Assembly: GCF_019396345.1 (NCBI RefSeq)
Contig: NZ_JAHKRM010000004.1
Span: 248,001-312,000, forward strand
DNA from: Nonomuraea guangzhouensis
GTDB lineage: Bacteria; Actinomycetota; Actinomycetes; Streptosporangiales; Streptosporangiaceae
Direction of reading: 5' to 3'
Length of the DNA stretch: 64,000 nt
Shown: piece by piece, positions 1-8,288 of the stretch
Numbering within the stretch: position 1 is the first letter of the stretch
How the letters are laid out: each line of letters begins with the position of its first letter
Translations under genes and position numbers: made by a program
Notes under the pieces: generated by a model
Database searches by the model: none
What the model saw: only the letters and a program-made list of their open reading frames with translations
What the model was told of the DNA's origin: nothing

Positions 1-774
1 CCCGTCGGCGTTCGGGTGGAAGTAGTCCCACTTGCTGATGTGGTCGAGCGTGAACGGGTAGCCGAACACCGCGCCCCCGTCCGTACGGCAGGCGGGACCC
101 AGCGTCGCGCACGCCTCGGCGGCCTCGTGGTTGTAAGCCATCACCCGCGCCCGCACCCGGGCCCGCCGCGCCACGTCGGCGGCCTTCATCGAGGACGGGG
201 AGGCGAGCATCGTGGGGCAGATATGGCCGAGTGTCCAGAACGAGCGCGCCAGCGCGTTGCCCTTGCCGACCTGCCACAACCGGCGCAGGTCCGGAACGCT
301 GGCGATGAACACCCGGACGCCCGGCATCCCGGCCCGCAACTCCGCCAGAGCCGCGTCGAACCGCTGCCGGTAGACCTGCACGGGCGTCATGTCCTTCTCT
401 GCCGGCTTGCAGGCGTCCTGGGCGCCGATGAGGATTGTGACATAACTCGCTTTCGCCGCCACCGCCTGCCTCACCTGCCCCAGCAGGTCCGCGCTCGTCG
501 ACCCGGGCACCGCGAAGTTGCGGTTGTGCCCCAAGATCGACCTGCTCAGCCCGGCCAGCCGCAGGTAGTGGCTGCTCACCTGGGCGTTGTCACCCGCCGA
601 CCAGGAGCGGGAGGTGCAGGAGACGTACCAGCCGCACGCGTTGAACCCGGCCGAGACCGAATCGCCCAACGCCGCCATGACCTCTGGGACGGGCTCCGCC
701 GTGGCGGCCTGGGCCGTGCCGGAGCCGAGAAGAACGAGCGCCGCGACGCAGACGGGCGCGAGACGAGTGATCAT
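1..774 (-). CDS. Secreted SGNH/GDSL-family hydrolase, C-terminus cut by window edge
   Basis: Likely extracellular esterase or lipase of the SGNH family. The protein begins with a short basic stretch and a hydrophobic signal peptide ending near AQA-A, so it should be exported. Block I is seen as ALGDSVSAG (catalytic Ser). A GAQDAC segment sits where the block III Asn region is expected, and DYFHPN near the edge fits the block V Asp-x-x-His pair. Several cysteines suggest disulfides, as in Streptomyces SGNH lipases. The ATG is chosen because the hexamer TACGTT lies 7 nt upstream, which predicts a leaderless mRNA. The last residues and the stop lie beyond the window. The substrate is unknown. 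Confidence 0.85.
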   Translation of the reverse strand, partial: MITRLAPVCVAALVLLGSGTAQAATAEPVPEVMAALGDSVSAGFNACGWYVSCTSRSWSAGDNAQVSSHYLRLAGLSRSILGHNRNFAVPGSTSADLLGQVRQAVAAKASYVTILIGAQDACKPAEKDMTPVQVYRQRFDAALAELRAGMPGVRVFIASVPDLRRLWQVGKGNALARSFWTLGHICPTMLASPSSMKAADVARRARVRARVMAYNHEAAEACATLGPACRTDGGAVFGYPFTLDHISKWDYFHPNADG

Positions 775-993
775 GCGGCCCAACGTAGGGATGGGCGAGG
801 GGGCCGACTATGTCGTTAAGGCAACATCTGCCATCTCAGGACCGTGTTCATATCGCCGCTTGACAGGCCGGATCCGATGCGGCCCCGACCGAATATCATG
901 CGAGTTCCCACTTTTTCTGGGTTCGTTGACCGTAACCGGTCATTCACGGGGGTCCCAGTCGAACGTGTTCAGTTCCCGCATAGAGTGTCTTGG

Positions 994-2238
994 GTGAGTG
1001 TCGCGCTCGGAACCACCCGCCCGCTACCGGTTCGCACCACCCCCATAGGTGACCCCGGTAACTTGCTGGCCTCCCTGCCCCGGACCCCCGCCCCTTATGC
1101 CTGGATCAGGCATGGCGAAGGACTCGTGGGCTGGGGTGAGGCCGCCCGTGTGAACGTTCCCGCAGGTCCCGGCCGGTTCGCCTGGGCCCGGCGGTGGCTC
1201 GGCGACCTCTTCGGCGACGCCCGCATGGACACCTATCTCGACGGGCCCGCCGGCACGCCCGGTGTCGGGCCGGTCGCCTTCGGCTCCTTCACCTTCGACG
1301 AGAACGCCGCCGGCTCCGTCCTCGTCGTCCCGCAGGCCGTACTCGCCCGGCGCAGCGGCCACGCCTGGCTCACCACCATCGGCGACGCGCGCCTCGAACC
1401 CCTCACCCCGATCCGCGACCCGGGCCGCATCAGCTACGGCGACGGCAGCCTGTCCGCCCCCGAATGGGAGCACGTCGTCGCCCAAGCCGCCCGGCGCATC
1501 CGCGACGGCGAGCTGGAGAAGGTCGTCCTGGCCCGGGACCTGCTCGCCACGGCCGAGCGTCCCATCGACGTACGCCTGCTGCTCAGCCGCCTGGCGCAGC
1601 GCTATCCCGAGTGCTACACCTTCTCCGTCGCCGGCTTCGTCGGCGCCACGCCCGAGCTGCTCATCCGGCGCACCGGCCAGGAGATCGAGTCGCTCGTCCT
1701 GGCCGGCACCACACCGCGCGGCAGCGGCCCCGAAGACGACGTGGCGCGCGGCGCCGCGCTGTTCGCCTCGGCCAAGGACCGGCACGAGCACGAGTGCGCC
1801 ATCGCGTCCGTACGCGAGACGCTCGCCCCGCTGTGCTCGTCGCTGCAGACCCCCGACGAACCCGAACTGCTCATGCTGCCCAACGTCCAGCATCTGGCCA
1901 GCCACGTCACGGGCCGCCTGGCCGACGGCGCGTCGGTGCTCGACGTGGTCGCCGCCATGCACCCGACGGCGGCGGTGGGCGGCACACCCACCGACACCGC
2001 GATCAAGGTGATCCGGGAGCTGGAGGGGATGGATCGCGCGGGGTACGCGGGGCCCGTCGGGTGGATCGACGCTCACGGGGACGGCGAGTGGGGGATCGCG
2101 CTGCGCTCGGGGATCGTCCGCGGCCGCCGGGCCCGGCTGTTCGCCGGCGGCGGCATCATGGGCGACTCCGACCCGGCCTCCGAACTCGCCGAGGCGCAAG
2201 CCAAGTTTCGCGTCATGCAGTATGCGCTGGAGGGATGA
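994..2238 (+). CDS. menF: Isochorismate synthase (chorismate-binding enzyme)
   Basis: Converts chorismate to isochorismate, the first step toward menaquinone (or a catecholate siderophore). The C-terminal two thirds show the chorismate-binding fold: EKVVLARDL, GATPELLIRR, VLAGTTPRGSG, LPNVQHLASHV, HPTAAVGGTP, GPVGWID and the final AGGGIMGDSDP. At 414 aa it is the usual length for MenF/DhbC proteins. GTG 994 is preferred over the longer in-frame ATG at 844: TAGAGT lies 7 nt before it (leaderless pattern), and the upstream residues do not look like the family. No siderophore genes are nearby, so the menaquinone role is inferred from the primary quinone of actinomycetes. Confidence 0.9.
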   Translation: MSVALGTTRPLPVRTTPIGDPGNLLASLPRTPAPYAWIRHGEGLVGWGEAARVNVPAGPGRFAWARRWLGDLFGDARMDTYLDGPAGTPGVGPVAFGSFTFDENAAGSVLVVPQAVLARRSGHAWLTTIGDARLEPLTPIRDPGRISYGDGSLSAPEWEHVVAQAARRIRDGELEKVVLARDLLATAERPIDVRLLLSRLAQRYPECYTFSVAGFVGATPELLIRRTGQEIESLVLAGTTPRGSGPEDDVARGAALFASAKDRHEHECAIASVRETLAPLCSSLQTPDEPELLMLPNVQHLASHVTGRLADGASVLDVVAAMHPTAAVGGTPTDTAIKVIRELEGMDRAGYAGPVGWIDAHGDGEWGIALRSGIVRGRRARLFAGGGIMGDSDPASELAEAQAKFRVMQYALEG

Positions 2239-2351
2239 TTTTTTAGGTGACGGCACAGCCTGGGAGGGCCCAGTCGCCGTACGTGGCTGAGGGCCTCCAG
2301 GGACACGGCCGCTGAGCCCGCACGGGGTCGGGCGCCGTTACGGCCGGGTTC

Positions 2352-2966
2352 TTAGCCTTCTAGGTGGATTCTGTTGCCCGGAGTCACCTGGGCTCGGCCT
2401 GCGGTGAGGGTTGCCAGCCAGTCGGTGAAGGTCGCCGTCTCGTCGTCGGACACCGCAACCGTGAAGACGACCTTGCTGCCGTAGGACACGTCCTTTATCG
2501 GGTGTTTCGATGCCCTCAGGTCGTTCTCTATGCGGCCTGCCTGGTCGTGGGCGACTGTTACGTGGATGAGGGTTGCCGGGATCATCCTGGTTGGTTGTGC
2601 CTGGTCCAGGGTTTCCGTGACCGCTGAGCTGTAGGCGCGGACCAGACCGCCGGCGCCCAGGAGGGTGCCGCCGAAATAGCGGGTCACCACCGCCACCACG
2701 TCGTTGAAACCCCTGCCCGTCAGGGCTTGCAGCATGGGGGTGCCCGCCGTACCGCCTGGTTCGCCGTCGTCGTCGCCCTTGCGGTCGTCGCCGATGACGT
2801 AGGCCGTGCAGTTGTGGGAGGCGTTCGGGTGCAGGTGGCGGCGTTCGGCGATGAAGGCCGAGGCTTCCGCGGGCGTCCTCGCCGGGGCGACCGCGCAGAC
2901 GAAGCGGGAGCGGCGGGCCTCCGTCTCGTGCTCGATGGCGGCGCTCAGGGTGAGATAGGAGGACAC
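2352..2966 (-). CDS. IMPACT/YigZ family protein
   Basis: About 204 aa with an N-terminal UPF0029 (IMPACT) domain and a C-terminal DUF1949 ferredoxin-like domain, the YigZ arrangement. Visible family signatures are HLHPNASHNCTAYV, DDGEPGGTAGTPML and VVTRYFGGTLLGAGGLVRAY. In eukaryotes IMPACT proteins bind Gcn1 and damp Gcn2 signalling; the bacterial role is not settled and may involve the ribosome or RNA. The GTG at 2966 is chosen because TAATCT lies exactly 6 nt upstream; the in-frame GTG two codons earlier abuts that hexamer. The gene converges on menF, with about 110 bp between the stops that hold no obvious gene. Confidence 0.85.
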   Translation of the reverse strand: MSSYLTLSAAIEHETEARRSRFVCAVAPARTPAEASAFIAERRHLHPNASHNCTAYVIGDDRKGDDDGEPGGTAGTPMLQALTGRGFNDVVAVVTRYFGGTLLGAGGLVRAYSSAVTETLDQAQPTRMIPATLIHVTVAHDQAGRIENDLRASKHPIKDVSYGSKVVFTVAVSDDETATFTDWLATLTAGRAQVTPGNRIHLEG

Positions 2967-3046
2967 GTCCACAGATTAGTGCTCGCCGGACCGGCTCTCG
3001 GGACTAGCATCGCCTTCATCCCCCGGCAGGTCCCATGGAGGTATCC

Positions 3047-3343
3047 GTGGATATCACGGACGACGTCATGCCCTACGTCACCGAGGCGATCGGCGCCTAT
3101 GGCGGTGCCGTACTCGCCAAGACCCACGAGCTCGCCGCCGGGTCGAACATCGCCCGCGGGACCCGCATCCTGCAGCGGATCTTCGGACGGGGTGACGCCG
3201 GCTCCAGGAGGGCGATCGAGCAGATGGCGGCCCACTCCGGCGACGATCTGGCGTTACGGCTGGCCATCCTCGAGGCGTTCGCGGCCGATCCGACCCTGGC
3301 CGGCGAGATCGCCGCCATGCTCCCCGCCCGCAGCACCACCTGA
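3047..3343 (+). CDS. Small hypothetical helical protein
   Basis: About 98 aa, unrecognised. The sequence looks alpha-helical and soluble, with no cysteine cluster, signal peptide or membrane segment. The GTG start is chosen over ATG 3035 because GGAGG sits about 6 nt upstream of the GTG. The last 90 bp overlap, on the opposite strand, the low-complexity tail of the MFS gene. Codon use (G/C at third positions) favours real coding. No function can be given from sequence; the N-terminal ITDDVMPYVTEAIGAYGG stretch could serve as a search seed. Confidence 0.6.
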   Translation: MDITDDVMPYVTEAIGAYGGAVLAKTHELAAGSNIARGTRILQRIFGRGDAGSRRAIEQMAAHSGDDLALRLAILEAFAADPTLAGEIAAMLPARSTT

Positions 3344-4834
3344 GCGGTCGCCCGCAGCGCCACCCGAGCATCCGCCCGCGGCGCCACCCGAGCGCCCGGC
3401 CGCCGCGCCGCCTGAGGGGCCGGCCGCGCTCACCGGTGCGGGGCGCCCCGCGCCGCGTGACCGGTCCATTTCCCGCCATTCCCGGCGCAGCCCGGTCAGG
3501 CCTACGGTGAGGAAGTAGGCCGCTCCGCACGCGACCAGCACCGGCGACAACCCGGCGGCGGCCACCGCCGCACCGGCGATGAGCCCGCCCAGCGGAATCC
3601 CGCCCCACGCCAGCGAGTCCCCCAGCGCGTTGACCCGGCCGAGCAGCCGTCGCGGCACCCGTTCGAAGTAGATCGCGCCCAGAATCGGGTTGATGAGGCC
3701 CCCGCTGAGCCCGCTCAGCGCGAACACCACCACGATCGCCCACACCGGCGCGTCCATCGCCAGGACCAGGAACCGCGGCGGGCCGGCGAGCAGAAAGGCC
3801 ACGAAGAACACCGCCCGCCGCGGCATCCGATGCGCCACCGCGGCGGCCACCAGGCTCCCGCCGACCGCCGCCAGCCCCATCACGCTGCTGTTCAGCCCGA
3901 TCACGGCCGGGCCATGGCCGGACTCCCTGGCCCACACCGGCACCAGCACCTGGGTGAACGCCGCGTCCAGCAGGTTCGTCACGGCGACCATGAGCGCGAG
4001 GGCCAGCAGTATCGGCTCACCCCGCAGAAAGGCGACCCCCTCGGCGAAACGCCGCCAGTAGCCCTCCGTCTCCCCCGCCCCGCCCTCGGAATCGCGACCC
4101 GAGCCGTGGTCCGACATTTGGGGAGGGACCGCGCCCTCTGCTGACACCTGGACGGGGACCTCGCCCTCGGCCGATGCCCGGACGTGGGCCGGGTCGCCTG
4201 CGTCTGGTGCCTGGGCGCGTGGCAGTGCCCACACGATGACGACGGAGCCGAGCGCGAAGCAGGCCCCGCTGGCTGCCAGGCCGATCAGTGGGCCGGCCAG
4301 TGCTACCAGCGCCCCGCCCGTGGCCGGACCGACGGTGGCGGCCAGGCGTTCCGTCACGCCTGACAGTGCCGCGGCCCGCTCCAGCGGGATCCGGCCATGC
4401 TCGGCCGCCTCCGGCACCATGATCTCCTTGGCCAGGTCCCCGGGCCCGCGAGCCGCGCCGATCAGCGCCACCAGCCCGAGCAACACCGGGAAGGCCAGCA
4501 GACCGAGAACGTGCAGCAGAGCCACGGCCCCGGCTCCGGCGGCGCTCGCCACGTCGGCGACCCACGAGACCCGGCGCGGCCCCAGGTGGTCGACCAGCGG
4601 CCCCACGAAGAGCTTGACCAGGACATACGGCGCCATCTCGCAGAAGGCCACGAGCCCGGTCATGGTGGCGCTGCCGGTCGTGACGAGCACGAACCACGGC
4701 AACGCGATGGCCGACACCCGAGTGCCGGTCAACGACATGGCCAGGGCCGCCAGCACCCCGGCCAGCGGGCGTAAGGACCGCCCGATCACGGGACGCTCGT
4801 TCGCAGGAGGCTCGGTCACAGGACGGCGGGTCAT
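3254..4834 (-). CDS. MFS transporter (multidrug-efflux type)
   Basis: A 12-helix major facilitator of the MFS_3/enterobactin-exporter type, probably exporting a toxic compound. The N-terminal half shows ALPWFVLVTTGSATMTGLV and the helix 2-3 loop VDHLGPRRVSW. A hydrophilic central loop (EGEVPVQVSAEG region) precedes the C-terminal helices. The tail is a Gly/Ala/Ser repeat (SGGAAAGRSGGAAGG pattern) running 90 bp into the convergent small gene, which suggests the original stop was lost. Its ATG overlaps the stop of the upstream ArsR gene in an ATGA junction, so the two are translationally coupled and the ArsR protein probably controls it. Confidence 0.88.
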   Translation of the reverse strand: MTRRPVTEPPANERPVIGRSLRPLAGVLAALAMSLTGTRVSAIALPWFVLVTTGSATMTGLVAFCEMAPYVLVKLFVGPLVDHLGPRRVSWVADVASAAGAGAVALLHVLGLLAFPVLLGLVALIGAARGPGDLAKEIMVPEAAEHGRIPLERAAALSGVTERLAATVGPATGGALVALAGPLIGLAASGACFALGSVVIVWALPRAQAPDAGDPAHVRASAEGEVPVQVSAEGAVPPQMSDHGSGRDSEGGAGETEGYWRRFAEGVAFLRGEPILLALALMVAVTNLLDAAFTQVLVPVWARESGHGPAVIGLNSSVMGLAAVGGSLVAAAVAHRMPRRAVFFVAFLLAGPPRFLVLAMDAPVWAIVVVFALSGLSGGLINPILGAIYFERVPRRLLGRVNALGDSLAWGGIPLGGLIAGAAVAAAGLSPVLVACGAAYFLTVGLTGLRREWREMDRSRGAGRPAPVSAAGPSGGAAAGRSGGAAGGCSGGAAGDRSGGAAGGEHGGDLAGQGRIGRERLEDGQP

Positions 4835-5457
4835 GACAGGTCCGATTCCGACACGTCCGGCTCCGACACGTCCGGCTCCGACACGTCCGGCTCCGACACG
4901 TCCGGCTCCGGCAGCAGGTGCATGACCAGCGACACCCGCTCGGCCCCCTCGACGACCGCGTCCTCGGGGACGTCGCGCACGTAGCGGGCGACCACGGCCA
5001 GCAGTTCTTCGTGCAGCCGCTCGGCCTCCTCCAGGGTGAGGTGCAGCGCCCAGTGGCTGATGTCCAGCGCGTCGCACCAGGGCCGGGGCATGGTCTGCAG
5101 TTCGTTCAGCGCGCGCTGGGTCAGCAGGCTGTGCGCGGCCGCCACAGACCGCAGGTACGTCAGCACGGCCTCGGGCTCCTGCCTGGCCAGTTCGCTGTCG
5201 GCGAGCCGGGTCACCTGGTGCACCGAACGCCACCACCGCTCGCGCGCGTTCCCGCGTTCGGTGTCCTCCTCGACGAAGCCCGCCGCAGCCAGCCTGCGCA
5301 GGTGGTAGCTGGCCGTGCCGGAGTTGACGCCGAGGCGTTCGGCCAGGCGGGTGGCCGTCGAGGGACCGTACTTGCGCAGGAGTTGGACGAGCTCCACCCG
5401 CACCGGATGGGCGAGGGCGCGCAGGCCCTTGGCATCGAGAACGACGACTGAGGTCAT
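4831..5457 (-). CDS. ArsR-family winged-helix repressor with C-terminal EPDVS repeats
   Basis: DNA-binding regulator of about 208 aa. The N-terminal winged helix is visible in LRALAHPVRVELVQLL, GPSTATRLAERLGVNSGTAS and YHLRRLAAAGFVEED. The C-terminal part is helical and ends in four near-identical EPDVS units encoded by a 15-bp tandem repeat. The ATG is chosen because TATGGT lies 7 nt upstream with TTGCGA 16 nt before that, a leaderless promoter embedded in the long palindrome just upstream. It forms an ATGA-coupled operon with the MFS exporter and is probably a self-regulating repressor of efflux. The ligand is unknown; no metal-binding cysteine pair is visible. Confidence 0.88.
   Translation of the reverse strand: MTSVVVLDAKGLRALAHPVRVELVQLLRKYGPSTATRLAERLGVNSGTASYHLRRLAAAGFVEEDTERGNARERWWRSVHQVTRLADSELARQEPEAVLTYLRSVAAAHSLLTQRALNELQTMPRPWCDALDISHWALHLTLEEAERLHEELLAVVARYVRDVPEDAVVEGAERVSLVMHLLPEPDVSEPDVSEPDVSEPDVSESDLS
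4846..4905. repeat. 15-bp tandem repeat in the ArsR gene
   Basis: Four contiguous units (TCCGACACGTCCGG core, the first with one mismatch) encode the EPDVS repeats at the C-terminus of the ArsR protein. The period is a multiple of three, so copy-number change keeps the frame and shifts the overlapping MFS start with it. Confidence 0.9.
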
Positions 5458-5471
5458 GACCCCAACCATAG

Positions 5472-5521
5472 ATTGCCAACATCTCTTCGCAAAGGGTTCT
5501 TCGCGAAGAGATGTTGGCAAT
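5472..5521. promoter_or_regulatory. Long perfect palindrome over divergent arsR and kinase promoters
   Basis: Two perfect 19-nt inverted arms (left ATTGCCAACATCTCTTCGC) are separated by 12 nt. The left arm covers the predicted arsR -35 (TTGCGA on the minus strand). The right arm overlaps TTGGCA, the likely -35 of the kinase gene, whose -10 TAAAGT follows at 5535. It is most simply the ArsR operator, able to silence both directions. A terminator is less likely because it sits between two divergent start codons and has no U-tract. Confidence 0.75.
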
Positions 5522-5546
5522 CCGCCGTTTGCGCTAAAGTGCGTTT

Positions 5547-7037
5547 GTGAATCCCCCCTTCACGCCCCTCGCCCCTGACGACCCTCCCGAGATCGGCGGC
5601 TATCGCCTGGTGGCGCGGCTGGGGGCGGGCGGAATGGGGCAGGTCTACCTCGCCCGCACCCAGAGCGGCAGGCGCCTGGCCATCAAGGTGATCCGCGCCG
5701 AGTTCACCGGGGATCCGGAGTTCCGGCGGCGGTTCCAGCAGGAGGTCGCCGCGGTCGAGCGGGTGCAGAGTCTCTACACCGCGCCCGTCGTCGACGCCGA
5801 TCCCCAGTCCAGGACGCCCTGGCTGGCCACCGCCTACGTACCCGGGCCCTCGCTCGACAAGGCCGTCGCCCGTCATGGTCCGCTGCCTCCCCGCACGGTG
5901 CTGACCATGGTCTGCGGGGTGGCCGAGGCGCTCCAGGCCATCCATGCCGTCCAGGTGGTCCACCGCGACCTCAAACCGTCGAACGTGCTGCTGTCCCCCG
6001 ACGGCCCCCGCGTCATCGACTTCGGCATCGCCAAGGCCGTCGACGCGACCCCGCTGACCGGGACCGGCATCCGCGTCGGCACGCCGCTGTTCATGGCTCC
6101 CGAGCAGGCGCTCGGGCACCCGGCCGCGCCGCCGGTCGACGTGTTCGCGCTCGGCGGGCTGGCGCTGTTCGCGGCGACCGGCCGCACACCGTTCGGCGAG
6201 GGCCCCGACCCGGCGGTGCTCTACCGCGTGGTGCATGACGAGCCTCAGCTCGACGGCTGCCCGCCGGAGTTGCGCGACGTGATCGCCCGCTGCCTGGCCA
6301 AGGACCCGGCGCATCGGCCGACGCCGCGCGCGCTGGTGACCGAGCTCGAACGGTACGCGCAGACGGGGCCGGAGTGGCTGCCCCCGGAGCTCACGCGCTC
6401 CCTGCCCGGCTACGCGGCCTCGCCCTCTCCGCCCCCGGCGCGCTCACGCAGGACGTTCGGGTTCGGTGTCGTGGCGGGCGCCGCCGCGGGCGCGGCGCTG
6501 ATCGCGGGCGCGGCCACGGCCGTGCTGCTCAACCAGGGCCCGGCCGTCGGCACCCCGCTCGCCGGACCCGCCGCGACCGTCACGGTCACCGAACAGGCGC
6601 CCGCGAGCAGGCCTACCACCGATGCGACCGAGGAGACCACGCCGAGCCCCGCGGGCACGGCGACCGAGGGCTCGGTGGCCGGGGCGAAGGCGGGCACGCT
6701 GCTCGGCACGTACAAGGGCATCGACGTGACCATCTATTACTCGGTCAACTTCACCGACGACCCCACCCACCCCAAAGAGGGCAACGACGAGGACGTCAGC
6801 TACGGCGCCATCGGCCTCCAGGCGGAGAAGATGGCCGTGCTCGAACCCGGACAGACCGGCACCTACCAGGCGTGCGTCGACAACACCCGGTACATGGGGA
6901 GCTACGCCGCCGACCAGGCCAAGGGCCGGCTGGTGTGCGTCTTCGCCGAGAACACGATCGGTCTCGTCAAGGTGACGAAGGTATCCGAAGGGGCCAGTGA
7001 CTACATCACCATGGACCTGACAGTCTGGCAGCGCTGA
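5547..7037 (+). CDS. Membrane Ser/Thr protein kinase (PknB-like) with extracellular domain
   Basis: Eukaryotic-type kinase of 496 aa. Residues about 18-280 form the kinase domain: Gly loop GAGGMGQVYLA, the Lys in AIKVI, catalytic HRDLKPSN, DFGIAK and the activation-segment APEQ are all intact, so it should be active. A Pro/Ser linker and one transmembrane helix (about 305-328) follow. The exterior part has a Thr/Pro-rich stalk and a roughly 110-residue domain with two cysteines that I do not recognise; it carries no PASTA repeats. The GTG lies 6 nt after TAAAGT, implying a leaderless mRNA. The promoter shares the large palindrome with arsR, so the kinase may respond to the same signal. Confidence 0.92.
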   Translation: MNPPFTPLAPDDPPEIGGYRLVARLGAGGMGQVYLARTQSGRRLAIKVIRAEFTGDPEFRRRFQQEVAAVERVQSLYTAPVVDADPQSRTPWLATAYVPGPSLDKAVARHGPLPPRTVLTMVCGVAEALQAIHAVQVVHRDLKPSNVLLSPDGPRVIDFGIAKAVDATPLTGTGIRVGTPLFMAPEQALGHPAAPPVDVFALGGLALFAATGRTPFGEGPDPAVLYRVVHDEPQLDGCPPELRDVIARCLAKDPAHRPTPRALVTELERYAQTGPEWLPPELTRSLPGYAASPSPPPARSRRTFGFGVVAGAAAGAALIAGAATAVLLNQGPAVGTPLAGPAATVTVTEQAPASRPTTDATEETTPSPAGTATEGSVAGAKAGTLLGTYKGIDVTIYYSVNFTDDPTHPKEGNDEDVSYGAIGLQAEKMAVLEPGQTGTYQACVDNTRYMGSYAADQAKGRLVCVFAENTIGLVKVTKVSEGASDYITMDLTVWQR

Positions 7038-7054
7038 CGCCTACTCTGGGAGTC

Positions 7055-7633
7055 ATGTCCGTTACGCCCTTACGGGGCGGGCCGGCGCGCGAGGCCGAGT
7101 TACTCGGCGTCGTGCTCGATGTGCTGCGCGAAACCGGGTACGACCGGCTGACCATCGACGCGGTGGCCGCACGCGCGAAGGCGGGCAAGCACACCGTCTA
7201 CCGGCGCTGGCCGTCCAAGGCGGAGCTGGTGGTGGCGGCGTTCGTCAATGCCGTGTCCGACAGGCCGGTGGTCCCCGACACGGGTGAGCTGCGGGGTGAT
7301 CTGCTCGCGCTGATGGAGTCGCTGGTGGGCGAGCTGGCCCGGCTGGGTGAGGTGATCGCCGGGCTGATCGGCGAGATCCTGCACAACGCCGACCTCGCCC
7401 GCGCGGTGCAGCAGAACTACGTCGCCAGCCGCCGCCGGTTGACGCTGGAGGTGTTCGAGCGGGCTTGGGCCAGGGGCGAGCTGTCGCGCAGCGCCGACAC
7501 CGACCTGCTGTGGCAGGTGGGCCCGGCGGTGCTGTTCTTCCGGGCGCTGGTCAGCGGTGAGCCCGTCGACCACGAACTGGCCCGGCGGCTCGTGGACCAC
7601 ATCGTGCTGCCCATCGCCCTCGGCCGCCGATAG
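7055..7633 (+). CDS. TetR/AcrR-family transcriptional regulator
   Basis: About 192 aa. The N-terminal TetR helix-turn-helix is clear: YDRLTIDAVAARAKAGKHTVYRRWPSKAEL. The C-terminal ligand-binding half matches the TetR_C_16/C_11 style with a final HIVLPIAL segment. The start is 17 bp after the kinase stop, but TACTCT lies 7 nt before the ATG, so it probably has its own leaderless promoter. No operator or dedicated target is evident next to it; the following gene converges on it. Confidence 0.9.
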   Translation: MSVTPLRGGPAREAELLGVVLDVLRETGYDRLTIDAVAARAKAGKHTVYRRWPSKAELVVAAFVNAVSDRPVVPDTGELRGDLLALMESLVGELARLGEVIAGLIGEILHNADLARAVQQNYVASRRRLTLEVFERAWARGELSRSADTDLLWQVGPAVLFFRALVSGEPVDHELARRLVDHIVLPIALGRR

Positions 7634-7667
7634 AAACAGCGCCGGCAGAACAGCCATGGCGCCGACC

Positions 7668-8255
7668 TCAGGCTCGCCGCCGGGCACGGTACGCGCTGGC
7701 CTTGGCGCGGTTCTGGCACGACAGCCCGCAGAAGCGCCGCGAGGTGTTCCGCGTCACGTCGAAGAAGACCAGCGCGCACCCGTCCGCCTCACATGACCGG
7801 AGCCGAACCCCCTGCCCCACCCCGATCACCATGGCCAGCGCGGTGCCGGCGTCGGCGGCCCAGGCGTCGACCAGCGAGGCGTCCGGCTGGTGGAAGGCCA
7901 GGATGGGCGGCTCCCCGTGCAGGTTGGCGACGGCCGAGTGCCGTACCAGCAGCGCGTTGAGCGACGCGACGGAATCGGGGCCGCCGCCGAACACGGGCCG
8001 CAGCTCGGCGGCCACCTCCGCCAGGCGGTCGGCGTCGGCGGCGGTCGGGGATCCGGCGGGCGGCCGGTCGAGGCGGGCCGTGGCGGCCAGTACGGCGGCG
8101 CGGCGCGCGGCCCCGTCGGCCGGCGGCGCGAGGTCGCGCCCGCGTACCTCGCCCACGGCCAGTTCGTTCACCAGGAGGACGGCGAGCTCCACCCACCGGC
8201 CAACATAACTGTCTATTTGGGATTGACCAGTGATGCGCCAGGAGTCTATCGTCAC
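7668..8255 (-). CDS. CGNR zinc-finger (ABATE-domain) protein, probable regulator
   Basis: About 195 aa. The first 130 residues match the ABATE stress-sensor region (LAVLLVNEL onward). The C-terminus is a CGNR zinc finger: CEADGCALVFFDVTRNTSRRFCGLSCQNRAK, here with CGLSC in place of the CGNR core and the zinc cysteines kept. Such proteins are thought to be DNA-binding regulators. GTG 8255 is favoured by TAAGCT 6 nt upstream; GTG 8192 is a shorter alternative close to the domain start. Divergent from the SCO6745-like gene, with paired inverted repeats between them. Confidence 0.75.
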   Translation of the reverse strand: MTIDSWRITGQSQIDSYVGRWVELAVLLVNELAVGEVRGRDLAPPADGAARRAAVLAATARLDRPPAGSPTAADADRLAEVAAELRPVFGGGPDSVASLNALLVRHSAVANLHGEPPILAFHQPDASLVDAWAADAGTALAMVIGVGQGVRLRSCEADGCALVFFDVTRNTSRRFCGLSCQNRAKASAYRARRRA

Positions 8256-8277
8256 TGGCATAGCTTATCTAGACAGT
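8208..8277. promoter_or_regulatory. Nested inverted repeats between CGNR and SCO6745-like genes
   Basis: Two inverted pairs occupy the divergent region: ACTGTCTA (8208-8215) with TAGACAGT (8270-8277), and CCAGTGA (8227-8233) with TCACTGG (8252-8258). The symmetry is compatible with binding sites for a dimeric regulator, perhaps the CGNR protein itself. They partly overlap the proposed CGNR coding start, so the assignment is tentative. Confidence 0.4.
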
Positions 8278-8288
8278 GAGGAATTGGC

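Noticed and set aside
2239..2351. Possible structured RNA between menF and the IMPACT gene
   Set aside because: Some GC-rich self-pairing is possible, but no riboswitch, tRNA or terminator pattern could be matched; it lies between convergent genes.
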